Shown: positions 22,928 through 34,519 of the stretch, one piece after another
Layout of the letters: every line of letters begins with the position of its first letter
Position numbering within the stretch: the stretch's first letter is position 1
Assembly (NCBI GenBank): GCA_003508835.1
Contig: PUFA01000062.1
Location: 124,001-188,000, forward strand
Reading direction: 5' to 3'
Length of the DNA stretch: 64,000 nucleotides
Source: Eonycteris spelaea
Lineage: Eukaryota > Chordata > Mammalia > Chiroptera > Pteropodidae
Notes under the pieces: generated by a model
Told to the model about the DNA's origin: nothing
What the model saw: only the letters and a program-made list of their open reading frames with translations
Databases searched by the model: none
Made by a program: the position numbers and the translations under genes

Positions 22928-23369
22928 TGTTATGAACCGAATATTTGTACCCCCAAATTCATATGTTGAAGTCCTAACCTCCAATGTGATGGTATTTGAA
23001 GGAGGGGCCTTTGGGAGGTGATTAAATGTAGATGAGGTCATAAGCTGGTGCCCTTATGAGGAGATTAGTGCCTTCTAAGAAGAAGAAAAAGACCAGAGAG
23101 CTTGGTTGCCCAAGCACTAGTACACACGTGATCTCTCTCCATCTCTCTCTGTCTGTCTCTGCGTCTCTCTCATCTGCCATGTGAGGTCATAGCAAGAGGG
23201 TAGTCATCCTCCAGCAAAGAGGAAAGCCTGTACCAACAACTGAATCTTCTGACACCTTGATCTTCCAAGCTTGCAGAAATGTAAGAAACAAATTTTTGTT
23301 ATTTAAGTCATCATGTATGTGGTATTTTGTTATAGCAGCCCAAGTAGACTATTTTGTGGCTATACATCA
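22928..23369 (+). mobile_element. MaLR (MLT1-type) LTR
   Basis: It starts TGTTATGAACCGAATATTTG and follows the MLT1/MST LTR order: ATATGTTGAAGTCCTAACC, GTGATGGTATTTG, GGGAGGTGATTAAATG, GAGGTCATAAG, GATTAGTGCC, CTGCCATGTGAGG, then CACCTTGATCTTCC, AGAAATGTAAGAAACAAA and GTATTTTGTTATAGCAGCCC. A CT-rich microsatellite (about 23130-23170) has expanded in the middle. If the end is the CA at 23368-23369, it is flanked by TGGGGC and TGGGGT, a possible 5-6 bp target duplication, which makes this a solo LTR. The exact 3' end is uncertain by about 15 bp. Confidence 0.85.
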
Positions 23370-23374
23370 TGGGG

Positions 23375-23515
23375 TCAAGTGACTGACAGGGGCCTGAGGG
23401 CCCATATGGAATGTTAATGATCTAGATGTAGGTTTTATGTGTGTATTCAGTTTATAAAAATTCATTCATGTGCAGTTTCCTTATGTATACATTTCATTAA
23501 TAAAATATTTTAAAA
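23375..23515 (+). mobile_element. L1M 3' end fragment
   Basis: Blocks TGGAATGTTAATGATCTAGA, GTGTGTATTCAGTTTATAAA, AATTCATTCATGTGCAG and TTCATTAATAAAATATTTT follow the terminal 3' UTR of L1M elements in sense orientation. It is immediately followed by unrelated L1 ORF2 sequence, so two separate L1 insertions abut here. Confidence 0.65.
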
Positions 23516-23539
23516 AGGGATTAACTAAATTGTATGTTT

Positions 23540-24572
23540 TTTTATATAAACCACTTTAAATATAAAGAAATAGATGTAAAGAGATGGAAAATATATATAC
23601 CATGCTAACATTAATCAAGAATAAGCAAAAGTCACTGTTATTTTCAGATAAAGCAGATTTCAGAGCAAAGGAAATATCAGGTATAAAGAGGGGCACTATG
23701 TGATGATAAACAGGTCAGTTTTCCACAGAACCCTTACTGAACACATGGCCATCCTTAATGTGCTGTGTGCCCCAAAGCAGGGCATCAAAATATGTAAGAC
23801 AAAAACTGACAGAACTGCAGGGGGAAATGGACAATTCCATAATTATAGCTGAAGACTTTAACACCCCTCTATCAGTAACTGACGGTACAAGAGGCTGAAA
23901 TTCAGCAAAGATATCATTAAACTAAGCAATACTATCTATCAACGGATTGGCATTTATAGATACTTCAACCAACAATGCAGAATACACACTCTTGTAAAGT
24001 TCATATGGAACATTCAATCAAGACAGGCCAGTCCTGAACCATAAAACACAGCTTAATTAAAAAAGAAATCATACAATGTCTGCTCCCAGATGACAGGGGA
24101 ATTAAACTAAAAATCAGTAACATAAATATAGCTAGAAAAGACAAAAATATCTGGAGATTAACTAGCACACTCTTAAGGAATACATGGGTCAAAGAAGATA
24201 TTTCAAGAAAAAAAGTTAAAACATTTTGAAAAAACTAAAAATGAAAATACAACTAATCTAAATTTGTGGGATGCAATAAAAGCACTATTTAGAAGTAAAT
24301 TTTATAGCAGTTGATGCATGTATTACAAAAGAAGAGAGATATAAAATTTGTAATCTGTTTTCATCTTAAGAAGGTAGAAAAAAAGAGCAAATTTAATCAA
24401 AAGTAATTAGAAGAAATAAAAAAATTAGAGAAATCGATCAATTTGAAAAAAATCAAATAAATTTGAAATAAAAATCAAAAGTTGTTTCTTTGAAAAGTTC
24501 AATAAAATTGATAAACATTTAGCCAGGCAAACTTAGGAAAAGGAGAAAAGACATAGATTACTGATATAAAAA
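23540..24572 (+). pseudogene. L1 ORF2 remnant, endonuclease to reverse transcriptase start (left half of interrupted element)
   Basis: Translated in shifting frames, this follows L1 ORF2p: a YKEIDVKRWKIYT-like start, then a degraded copy of the endonuclease motif (GAAGACTTTAACACCCCTCT, encoding EDFNTPL in place of GDFNTPL), then WRLTSTLLRNTWVKEDIS-like and LWDAIKALFRSKFY-like blocks, reaching the linker before the reverse transcriptase. Multiple stops and frameshifts make it non-functional. At about 24572 it is broken by the younger L1 at 24573-25358 and resumes at 25359. Together they are one old sense-strand L1. Confidence 0.8.
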
Positions 24573-25358
24573 ATTCTACTGTCTGTATGTACCACATCTT
24601 TACTCAATTGCACACTTAGGTGGCTTCTATATCTTGGCTATTGCAAAAAATGCTGCAGTGAACACAGATATGCATATATCTTTTTGAATTAGTATTTTGG
24701 ATTTTTTTGGATAAATATCCAGAAGTGAAATTGCTGGGTCATAAAGCAGGTCCATTTTCAATATTTTCAGGAACTCCATATTGTTTTCCATAGCGGCCAC
24801 ATGAATTTGCAATTCCATCAACAGTGCACAAGGATTCCCTTTTCTCCACATCCTCACCAACACCTGCTGTTTATTGATGTATCTGTGATGGCCATTCTGG
24901 TAGGTATGAAGTGTCGGCCATAAAAATAATAAAATTTTATCATTTGAAACAACATGGATGGACTTGGAAGGTATTATGCTAACAAAAGTCACTCAGAGAA
25001 AAACAAATACCACATGAACTCACGTATATGTGGAATCTAAAAACAAAACAAACAAAACAGAAACAGTCTCATAGATACAAAGAACGAATTTATGGTTGCC
25101 AGATTGGAGGGATGTTGGGGGATGGGTAAAAAGGTGAAGGGATTAAGAAGTATAAATTAGTTGTTAAAAAATAGTCAGGGGAATATAAAGTGCCACACAG
25201 GGAATATTGTCAATAATACTGTAATAACTATGTATAGTGTCAAGCGGGTACTAATCAAAAGAGCATTTTATAAATTATATGTCTTACCATAACTCTGTAC
25301 AATTAAAATTAATTTAAAATATTGAATATCAACTATAATTGGAAATAAATAAATGAGT
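24573..25358 (+). mobile_element. 5'-inverted (twin-primed) L1 insertion nested in older L1
   Basis: Two parts lie head to head. Positions 24573 to about 24913 are the antisense of the L1 3' region (GTACCACATCTTTACTCAAT, AATTGCTGGGTCATAAAG, CACATCCTCACCAACACCTG). From about 24914 to 25358 the L1 3' end reads in sense (GGCCATAAAAATAATAAAAT, AACAACATGGATGGACTTGG, TCATAGATACAAAGAACG, TAAATTAGTTGTTAAAAAATAG, ending AATAAATAAATGA). In the consensus the inverted part lies directly upstream of the sense part. This is the structure produced by twin priming during reverse transcription. The flanking ORF2 sequence continues across the insertion, so the site was pre-existing L1. The AT-rich target duplication cannot be delimited. 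Confidence 0.85.
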
Positions 25359-25831
25359 GGCCATTGCTATTGATATTGTGGATATTAAAATGATAATAGA
25401 GAAATATTATAAATAAATCTATGCCCACATATTTGATAACTTAGGTAAAATGGACCAATTCTTAGAAAGACACAATCTACCAAAACTCACTCAAGGAAAA
25501 ATTAATAATTCAAATAAATCTACATCTATTAAAGAAACTGAATTAACATTAATAACTTTAAAAAATAGAAATCGCCAATTCCACGTGGTTTCACTGTTGA
25601 ATTCTACCAAACACTTAAGGGAGAAATGATACCAATTCTTTGCAATCTCTTTCAGAGGATTAAAGCAGAGAAAATACTTCCTAATTCATTCTCTGAGTCC
25701 ATAATTACCCTAATATCGAAACCGAATTAATGCTTTACAGGAAAGGAAAATACATATCGATATCTCTCATAAACATAAATGAAAGAATCTTCAACAAAAT
25801 ATTAACAAGTAGAGTCCAGTAATGTTAAAAT

Positions 25832-25870
<39 letters not shown>

Positions 25871-26134
25871 ATAATCAAATGGACTATTCCAGGTATGCAA
25901 GGCTGGTTCAGTATTCCAAAATCAACTAATGTAATCCATCACACCAAGAAACTAAAGAAGAAAAATTTGCATGATTTTATCAATAGATGTAGAAAAGCAT
26001 TTGATAAACTCCAGCATCCATTCATGATAAAAACTAAGCTAATTAGAAATAGAGAACTTTCTCAATTTGATAAAGATCATCTACCAAATCTACAAATGCT
26101 TTTAAAATTTATTTTGAGAATCAAATCACCATGA
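25359..26134 (+). pseudogene. L1 ORF2 remnant, reverse transcriptase region (right half of interrupted element)
   Basis: Continues the element of 23540-24572. The DNA ATTATAAATAAATCTATGCC then encodes NLGKMDQFLERHNLPKLTQGK-like and later an LININ-ERIFNKILTSRVQ-like block. After a (CA)n expansion at 25833-25868 come QGWFSIPKSTNVIHH and INRCRKAFDKLQHPFM, the latter corresponding to the DAEKAFDK region of the L1 reverse transcriptase. A 79-codon open frame survives at 25895-26134. Recognisable similarity ends near 26130, before the 3' UTR. Dead. Confidence 0.8.
25833..25868. repeat. (CA)n microsatellite
   Basis: Eighteen uninterrupted CA units inside the old L1 ORF2, disrupting its frame. Confidence 0.97.
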
Positions 26135-26204
26135 CTTTGCTAGTTTAACATTCAAAACCATTTCCATAACAATTTGAATAAATGTGTGTGTCCAAATATG
26201 TGTG

Positions 26205-26251
26205 TTAACCACAGTATGAACTTAGAAATATTTAACCACAGTATGAACTTA
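26205..26251. repeat. 27-bp tandem duplication
   Basis: TTAACCACAGTATGAACTTA occurs at 26205-26224 and again at 26232-26251, 27 bp apart, without mismatch. The perfect identity suggests a recent duplication compared with the surrounding old repeats. Confidence 0.9.
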
Positions 26252-29200
26252 AGAGAATATTATTCTTACCCAACTACTGGTTAATTAGGTTTTGATGTTA
26301 GAATGTGCTACTAAGACAAAGATTTCATTCTCATAAGGGTCAGTATTATAATACCTGAGAAGAATTTTATCAAGGCCACACTCCTTATAAATATACAACA
26401 TTTTTCAAAAGGGAAGTTTGTCTCATAAAATTTATGTTGCTTCTGGGTAAGGCAATCATTACTACTGAAAACTCAACCTCATTGCTCTTAGTAAGTGACA
26501 TCTTCATTTGGAGAGTATATTTTATTAAAAAAAATTGATTTTTTACTCTATTTTCAAAAATGTACTGAGTCATAAAGTAAGAAACCAGATTTGGGCTGGA
26601 GATCAATATTTAATTTGAATTCCATATATTCTAAGTTCCCTTGAAATATTTTACACATATTAATTATCTTCATTAAGGAGGGACATAAAATATGTATAGT
26701 GGGACTTCAGGTCAGCTCCATCACACATACACACAAACCAAAAATACAAAGTTATAACTATTATTCTTATCACCCTTTGTTGTAATCTACAGAGTCCATC
26801 CATTGGAAAAAGTATTTCCTAAACCTTCTACTTTCATAATTTTGATGTATAAAAACTATAGTTGCATTCTGTGAAAACTACTATTTTAGGTAAAATGGGG
26901 TTCTTTTCTTACTTGCTAAGAGACCACAGACAAGCTGGGATTTAGATTTTTCTTTCTGATTGTTGTTCTAAACAATCTCATAATATTTTTACATTTACTT
27001 ATTAACATTGACACAGTTATTTTATATGTTTATGTAAGAAATTGCTTTTTAACTTTTGTAATTGACTAAGCATACATACTCTAGTATGTGTGTCCAAATT
27101 TATATACACAGATAAGTGATTTTTTTGATTGAAACAAATTTGGAACATGGCCTGGAATAAATAATTCATAATTTGTGTCTATGATTGTACATGTGGTTCA
27201 AATTGATATTTTTAAAGTATTAGCTTGGTGTTTTTTTTGCATGGTGGAGAGGGTCTTATCAACTCAATCTAAACCATAAGATTGAGGTCAAATGCTGAGA
27301 ACACAAAAAGAATATTCCTGATAAACTTATGTGGTACTCTACAATGCCATATTACAAAGAGTAAAACCATTCAATTTGAAATTCTTCCTATTATACTGAT
27401 TTTTCTTTTGAACATATATTTATTTGACCAGGGTTAGGCCTGAATATATTTTACTCCACAAATTATTCCTCTCAGTAAAACAATCAAAAGAGATTAACTT
27501 TCAACTTAGAAGTCTATTTTAGATTTACATTTCCAATTAAAACATAACAAAATTGACTAAAGGATGAATTAGGCCAGGTATATGCACTGTATTTGTTTTT
27601 TCTGTACTATTTTGTTGGTAAGTAAATAAGAGTTTGTGGCTAATGATAAAGATTTGTTGTTAAAAGAAAACCTCCATGTGAAGAATAAGAGCAACAAAAG
27701 AAAAACATAACAATTCAAAGTAGTCTAAGCAGTTCTTGCTAGAAAGATATTTGACATAAGTTTTTTTAGTAGATCCATGATTTTAAGTTTTAATACTTTA
27801 AGAGCTAGGGTGTAACCATTTATAGCATTTACAACAAAATCAGGTTCATAGGATAGCATTTCAAATAGAAGATTCTGTTCATAGTTCATAAATCATATCA
27901 GTGCCAAGTTATCAAGCTATTGCTAGAATGAATTAAAAATAGAATTGCTTGTTATAAAGCAAAAAAGTATTAGTTCACTGAAGACAAAGTAATTTGCTTT
28001 TCATCTTTCTAAATGCATATGATGATTAAGAAATCATAAAATACCTGAAGATGTAAACGTTTGTATAAATTGTTTCCTATGTGAAAATAGCAAATGGGAA
28101 AAATCAGTTTTTTGTAGAAATCGATGAAATTGCTCCCTATGGTTTTATGAGTATTAGATAAGGTTATTTACCTGGTAAATTTTAATGGGCAATATTTTTG
28201 AGATGAAAATTTATGGATCTGAAAATCAAGCCATTTGATATTTAAGTTTAAAATGTATTTTAAAAAATCTGCTGATTCTCTTAATATGAAATAGAATATA
28301 AACATATGCTGATATATAATGACATCATATTATTATATTTTTAAATTATAAATATTATACATAATGTGTGCAAACGTGTACAAGAATGCATGTTAAATTT
28401 TAAAAAAATTAGTTCATTAGCAAAGATAATTTTGTCTTTTGTCTTTGAATTATTTGTGTATTTTTTGTCATAAAAGTTTTTAAAAATAGTTTTTATGTTT
28501 TTGCTAGAAAATATATAAAACATGCATATATGTATATATGTGTGCATTTATAGAAATAAGCATGTCCATACATGTGTGTATGCACATTAATTAATTATAT
28601 CTTTTTTAGCATTTATGGTTGGACACGCCCTCAGAAAATCCTTTCCCACCTGCAGCTTACATCGAAATTCTCACATATTTTCTACTAATCCTTTTGAAAT
28701 TTTATTTTTAATGTTTAAAACTTTTTTTCCTCCTGAATTTTTCTCTAAGAAGTAGACATCACTTTTATTTTTTTTCCCCAAATGACTATCTAGGTTTTCC
28801 AAATGCTATTGAAAAATGAATCATTTTATTAATGATATAAAAAGCTTATTTTTCTGCCTATAATTTTATCTATATTCTAATCTTATAATTAAAAAATCTA
28901 AAATTTTCAATGTTAAAATTGTAACCATAAGATTATGTATATTGTACCAATTATGATTCACGGTTCTTTTGTTCTTGGTATGGCTCCATCTTGCATATCC
29001 CCTTTAATGACCTATGGGATTGTGATTGTTAATAATTCATTTAGATCTTAAAAAAATTATTACATGTGATTTGGTGAAGGGTTATTTTTCATGACATCTG
29101 AGTCATATCAGTGTTTTACAACAACTCAATGAAAAGATTGTAGATTTTTTTTTCTCATATTTCTATGATCTGGAATATTCTAAATAGCATTGGAATTTGC

Positions 29201-29646
29201 TTGCTGTTCATGGTTATTCACGGTCATGATGTTTTATTATAGTGGTGGAGGGTAGTTGACATGTTTTATGTATATAAAGAGAGAAAGAGGAGATTGATTT
29301 CACACTACTGAGGAAGCTGGCAGGCTGGATTCAATTTGCTTATTCATTTATTTCCCTGACTTCATGGCAATATGTTGAGACAATTTTTATCTTCTCAGGG
29401 CAGAATCATTCGTTCAATGAGGGATCATAATCTGCCATTTTATTGTTATTTTTTCTCTTTTTTTTTACTGTGGTGTGTGTACATCCTTTTATTATTTACC
29501 TTGATTTGTATTGAATAAGGTAATTTATTCTTCTTGGCAAGCCATCTGTCAAATGTCTAAGGTGAACAAAGGACCCAGCACAATGCCTTGTTAGAAAAAT
29601 TCTGCCTGTTCTTATTTAAGCTCCTTAACACATAGACTTCTGTGTG

Positions 29647-29650
<4 letters not shown>
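26252..29650. other. Unassigned AT-rich non-coding stretch
   Basis: More than 3 kb of very AT-rich sequence with no recognised gene or repeat. ATATGTATATATGTGTGC-type alternation lies near 28515-28545. The 68-73 codon frames are in low-complexity DNA. Confidence 0.5.
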
Positions 29651-29695
<45 letters not shown>

Positions 29696-29725
29696 TTCTC
29701 TTTCTCTCTCTCTCTCTCCCCCACC
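29651..29725. repeat. (TC)n microsatellite
   Basis: Twenty uninterrupted TC units (29651-29690), then TGTCTT interruptions and a second CT run passing into a CCC-rich pyrimidine tract to about 29750. Confidence 0.95.
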
Positions 29726-30320
29726 CTCCCTTCTCTTACCCACCCCCTTCTTCTTTAACCAGTCTTACTGAAAGATTTCCTCTTGCAAAGATGGCATGTC
29801 TATTTCTCCTCTTTTGACATATCTTCCCATTCTGCTCACTAGTGACAGGCTCCAAGAGAATCCATGTACCAACTTGTGGACCCCTTTCCTGCGGTTACAA
29901 ATAAGGGATTGTTAGTTCTGCCCCTATTTAGTGTAGCAACTACTTTGGAGAACTGAGCTCTATTGTCTTTGCTTAAGATCTGCAGGGCAGATGTGTTCTC
30001 CAGGCAACTTTTTGTCACCCCGGTTTCACCTTCACTGCATTTGGCAGCCCTTTTGGATATACTATGGTTCATATTATTACTGAAGGTGGAGATTAGCTTG
30101 CATTTCTCACCAAAATTATTATTTAAGGATAATAGATAAAAGAGGAGGGGGCTCATGCCTTCTGAACTCTGCCTTCATAGAGTTAGAATTTATTCTTATT
30201 TGCTTAAGGTATTATTTTTATTCGTTCATTTACTGTCATTTAAGTAGCATTTAATATAAATTTATTTATAGCTAACATGTTAGCATTTGAAAGTTTCTAT
30301 GAAGAATAGTAGATTATAGG
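29726..30320. other. Unassigned stretch
   Basis: Moderate base composition. It contains a 105-codon antisense frame (29839-30156) with no domain that I recognise and no conserved start context. It could be an old unassigned repeat. Confidence 0.4.
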
Positions 30321-30783
30321 TATGATGGTTAATTTTAATATATCAACTTGGTTAGGTCATGATACTCAGATATTTGGTTAAATGCTAGTCCAGATGTTGC
30401 TACAAAGATATTTTTAAATGAGAATAACATTTAAATAAGAAGATTTTGAGTAAAGCAGACTACTCTACATAACAGGGATGGTCTTCGTCGATTAGGTCCT
30501 AAGGTCAAGGCCTTAAGGAAAAAAAACTGACACCCCGAGGAGCAAAGAATTCTGCCTTCACTCTGCCTTGTACTTGAGCTGCAACATAATTTTTTTTCCT
30601 GATTCTCCAGCCTTCCAGCTTCCATAATACCATGAGCCAATTCCTTAAAATCAATCTCTCCCTCTTCCTCACTCTCTCTTTATCACTACACACACACGCA
30701 CACACACGCACACACACACACACACACATGCACAGACACACATTCTATGTTTCTGTTTTTTTGGTGAACTCTGATGGATATAA
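30321..30783 (+). mobile_element. MLT2-type LTR (ERVL family)
   Basis: It begins TATGATGGTTAATTTTAATA (TG changed to TA) and continues ATCAACTTGGTTAGG, CAGATATTTGGTTAAA, GAGAATAACATTTAAATAAG, GAGTAAAGCAGACTAC, CTCCAGCCTTCC, CCATAATACCATGAGCC and AATTCCTTAAAATCAATCTC, then a (CA)n tract where the family usually has a variable simple repeat, and GGTGAACTCTGATGG near the end. This is the order of MLT2 LTRs, the LTRs of ERVL elements. No internal sequence adjoins it. The 69-78 codon antisense frames over it are artefacts of the simple repeat. Confidence 0.8.
30688..30728. repeat. (CA)n microsatellite with CG interruptions
   Basis: About 20 CA units with two ACGC interruptions. It occupies the naturally variable simple-repeat position of the MLT2 LTR. 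Confidence 0.95.
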
Positions 30784-33289
30784 TGTGTAAAACTAAGTCA
30801 ATGCAATCTAGATACCTGCCTATTAGAAGAAATAAAACCTCTGTGCTAAACATTTTAATACAAAATGCACAACGTATTATGTAATTATTCACTAGTTCTT
30901 AAATATTGTAAACTCATTTTAAATGAATTTCATATTGTAATAATATTTGTGTTTGTTTGTCTTTAATCTACTTAACCTCTCATCGTGATTCTTGGTTTTC
31001 TCTTTGAGAGCTAGGGACTTTATAGTAAAAAGTTATAGTGTCTAACCCGGGGGTTAGTATATAATAGACACTTAAGGAGAGTTCTTTGCCTTCTACCTGC
31101 TTCAGAAAGGATACTTTGTCAATTTGAAACTTATTACCAAAGCAATTTTGGTTATTTTTTCTATTTCAATTCTTCTCTGATTTAATTATTATATTAATTC
31201 AAGTTAATAGTTATTTGATTTAGAAACTCTCCAGAGATTGGTATATTTGCTAGGCTTCTGACCCCACACCGAATGAATAAAATTAAAGTAGGTTTTTCTT
31301 TTGATTAAACACTGTAAGAATTAGTGAAGCTACTGCTTTCTCAGCTGATTCATTAATTGACTTCAGTTAGAAGTTTTGCCAGGAAGAGTAATGACTGCAC
31401 AATTGACCTTGATGTGATTAATCCATAAAAGGGCACGAAAGCAAAGGCAAAGAAGATAAAGGGGAAGAAAAGCCTTTGCTCTTTTCCTTTTTACTGTCTA
31501 CCTTGAGGTTAGTCAGGCCATGTGGATATCTTATTTTTCGCATATAAAACTAAATTCTACCTCAGAAACAAAAATTTTAAGGAACAAGTAATTTGTTAAA
31601 AAGTCAAGTAAAATAAAATCTAATTTTTACTTGTTTAAGAGTTTTCTGGGGAAAAATACACATTGACACATATGACACATGTGAAAAGAGATAAAGAAAA
31701 AGACAAAGTTGCAAAGTAAGCACATTCACTCAAAATTGTGTCTTCAATATTTCTACTTACTTGCTTCTGTGAAGCAAAGTAGATGATTACATAAGATGTA
31801 TTTCTAAAGAAAGGAGCAACTAAGGAAGCTATCAATTTATTTAATCATTAATAATATTTTCCCTGAAACCAAATCTTTGTCAGAGTTAACACTTGGGTAT
31901 ACAAAAGTGAATAACATACAGGATAAAAAAAACTTCCCTCTAGGAATTTAGTCACAGACTGGAGGCAAACTGATGAAACGTCAATTACAGTTGTTATAAG
32001 TGCTACAGTAGAGCAACATGTAAAATGATGGCACAAAAACTCTGATTTTTTTTTGGAAATATTATCAAAAGCTTTCTTTACATGTCAGAAATACTCAATA
32101 AGGGTTTCATATTTGAATAGATATTCACCATTCAGAAAATGCGGAAAAGCATTTGATACGATGAACTTTGTATATGTAAAAACATGGGCACAAATGCATC
32201 ATGACATATTCTGAAAATTAAATACATTAATGGTAGGAACACAGCAGAAAAGTTGAGAAATTGCTTATGATGCACTTAAAGATTTAGGTCCAAGATAAAT
32301 GACGGAAAGCTTCTTCCCTTCCTACCCTATTGGGAAAATATGTTGATATCACCACATGAGGAAGAGAAGTCAATGAAGGCTTTCTTATAAACTCATTAAA
32401 ATAATGGAACAAGTAAGAAAACATCGCATTCAGAGTTCCATATTAGAAAACTAACACTCACAGTATTTCTTGATGATATGTGGCATTTGTAAGAAGTCAT
32501 TTACAGCTCTTTAATATATGGATGGTTGAAATATTTGATTTTAAGATAAACTGCAGAAAAAGTGAGTCTACATTTTTCTCATGTCAATTTATGTGAGTTT
32601 TATTAAAAAAAACTAGAATTTAAAAATCATAGTAAAAGAAATATAAAATAATGAAGTAATAGTGAATGCAATATAAATATATGACAAAGAGAAACATCTC
32701 TCTTTTATGCATGTCTTGGTTTCAGAACCGTTTTAAACTGTTATAACTTCAACACCTGTTTATCAGAATGAAAACATTTAGACCAAAACAAACAAACATG
32801 CTTAAGAATAAAATGAACTGAACTGATGTAAAAGCGAGAACACCCAACTCCTTTCTTTGCATTTCACTCGAGTTCTACAATTTTGTGGTTTAGGTGATAA
32901 AAAGCATGAAATCTTGTTTTAGTGTTGGTAAGAAAATGAAAAAAACAGGATCAAGAAAGAGCACCAAATTCTCATATTCCAAATTATAGATTATATTTAA
33001 ATTGGGGAACATCACAGCAAAGAGAAGCAATATAATGAAGAGAGAGAAGAGACAGACAACTGCAATTTTCTTGTAGAAAATCCATGTAGAACTATTTAAC
33101 TTAAAAAAAATTGCAAAATGTAAATTTGCTCATAAAAGTTATAAAATATTTAGCAGGATAAACAGGACAACTTTAAAACTTCCTAACTTAAACTATTGCA
33201 AAATGGCTTCTAGTTTTTTTTTTCTGTTTCCATTTCTCCCCCCCCCCTTAACCATATCTACGTAGTGACCAGGGAACTCTTCACAGAAC
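30784..33289. other. Unassigned stretch with a candidate regulatory cluster at 31303-31460
   Basis: No gene recognised. Positions 31303-31460 are non-repetitive and hold several transcription-factor-like sites (see findings). A segment near 32140-32170 (AATGCGGAAAAGCATTTGAT) recalls L1 reverse transcriptase but does not extend. C10 lies at about 33239-33248. Confidence 0.4.
31404..31432. promoter_or_regulatory. Candidate cluster of transcription-factor sites
   Basis: Within 29 bp are TGACCTTGA (reverse complement TCAAGGTCA, the extended half-site bound by ERR/NR5A-type nuclear receptors), TGATTAATCC (homeodomain, OTX-like TAATCC core) and CCATAAAAGG (an exact CArG box, CC-A/T6-GG, the SRF/MEF-type site), the last two sharing two bases. 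About 50 bp upstream lies CATTAATTGA (31351-31360). Such motifs occur by chance in AT-rich DNA; their close packing is what is notable. No repeat family explains the segment. Confidence 0.3.
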
Positions 33290-33372
33290 CAACATCATAC
33301 CATTTCTTTCTTGCTTAAAACTTAAATGGTTTCCCATTGCACAAACAACAAAATTTTCCTTGTTTCCCCGCC
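33290..33372 (+). mobile_element. Possible L2 fragment
   Basis: GCTTAAAACTTAAATGGTTT followed by CCCATTGCACAAAC resembles the L2 block in which CTTCAATGGCTCCCCATTGC occurs. It is short, bounded on the right by an LTR fragment, and weakly supported. Confidence 0.4.
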
Positions 33373-33374
33373 CC

Positions 33375-33622
33375 CCAGGGCTCATCCTTTTTCCCAAAGG
33401 CAGCAATGTTGCATCTTTCTGAGTCTCTCTTCCACAGTTACATCTTCCCTTGAAGATGTGATTATATTGGGCATATCCAGATAATACCGGATAATCTTTC
33501 CATCTCGATATCCATATCTTAATTATATCTGCAAAGTCCCTTTTGCCTTTTAAGGTCACATATTCACAGGTTCTAGGGTAGACTTTTTTTCCCCCCTGAG
33601 GGGCATTATTCTGCCTATTCCA
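33375..33622 (-). mobile_element. MLT1-type MaLR LTR, 5' half (antisense)
   Basis: The plus strand reads GAAGATGTGATTATATTGGG, ATCCAGATAATACCGG, AATTATATCTGCAAAGTCCC, TTTTAAGGTCACATATTCAC, AGGTTCTAGGG and GCATTATTCTGCCTA, the reverse complement of the first half of an MLT1 LTR. The LTR 3' half is missing. A C/T-rich stretch (about 33585-33600) interrupts it. Confidence 0.75.
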
Positions 33623-33663
33623 TATATCTTATTCTCTTTCCATATGAAAGATGGATTTCACTC

Positions 33664-34020
33664 TATCTTAGTCTGTATGCCCTATTATGATAAAGTAGTA
33701 CCGACTGGGTAGATTATAAACAACAAAACTAAATTTACATAGTTCTGGAGGCTGGGAAGTCCAAGATCAAGGCACGTGAGGAATTAGTGTCTGATGAGAG
33801 CCCACTGCCTGGTTCATGGAGAGTCATTATTTTGCTATAATCTCACATGACAGAAAGGGCAGAGATCTCTCCGGAGCCTCTTTTATAAAAGCACTAATCC
33901 CATTCATGAGCACTCCACCCTCATGACCTAACCATTCCCTAAAAGCCCTACTTAAAAATACATTGGGGTTTAGGTTTCCACTTATAAATTTTGAGAGGAC
34001 ACAGACATTTATCTATGCCA
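33664..34020 (-). mobile_element. Solo MaLR (MST/MLT1-type) LTR with CACTC target duplication (antisense)
   Basis: The plus strand reads TATCTTAGTCTGT, GACTGGGTAGATTATAAACA, AGTTCTGGAGGCTGGGAAGT, CCAAGATCAAGGCA, AAAAGCACTAATCCCATTCA and CCTCATGACCTAACCATTCC, ending TCTATGCCA. This is the reverse complement of an MST/MLT1-type LTR. It is flanked by a perfect 5-bp duplication, CACTC (33659-33663 and 34021-34025), as expected for MaLR integration. That defines a complete solo LTR of 357 bp. Confidence 0.88.
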
Positions 34021-34519
34021 CACTCATATATATATATGTATTTCATCCATTTATATTTTGGTAAAATCAAGTAAAATGATTATTAAGAATAGCTACTTAT
34101 ATTGCACAAGGAAATGTGTGACCTGGAGAAGGAAGTACAGACTAAAGGAAAAAGGGAAAAAATCCTGTCAGAAATTGTTACTCAGTACCTAAAAGAGAGT
34201 GGTCACTTTGAAAAACTTTTAGATCTGAGTCTCATTACCATTTTTTAATATAGTTGTGAGGTGCTGTCTATTTATTCCTTGATTTCTTTGTTATTTAATA
34301 AGTAGATTTTGTGTCCCATAGAGATGAACAAAATAAACTATTCCCAACAGCAACCTAAATGACCTTTATCTAAATAACTTGTTGTCAGCCCTAGTTGTAT
34401 ATTAGAATTAACTGTGGATACTAACCTAGTACCTGAGCTACATTCTCAGAATCTCTGACTTGTCTCACTGCATTTTAAAAAGCCTCTACATGTGACTCTA
34501 ATGCTCACAAGGGTTGAAC

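Noticed and set aside
24627..24992. 121-codon antisense open frame
   Set aside because: It spans the inverted part of the twin-primed L1 and its junction with the sense part, so it cannot be one ancestral frame.
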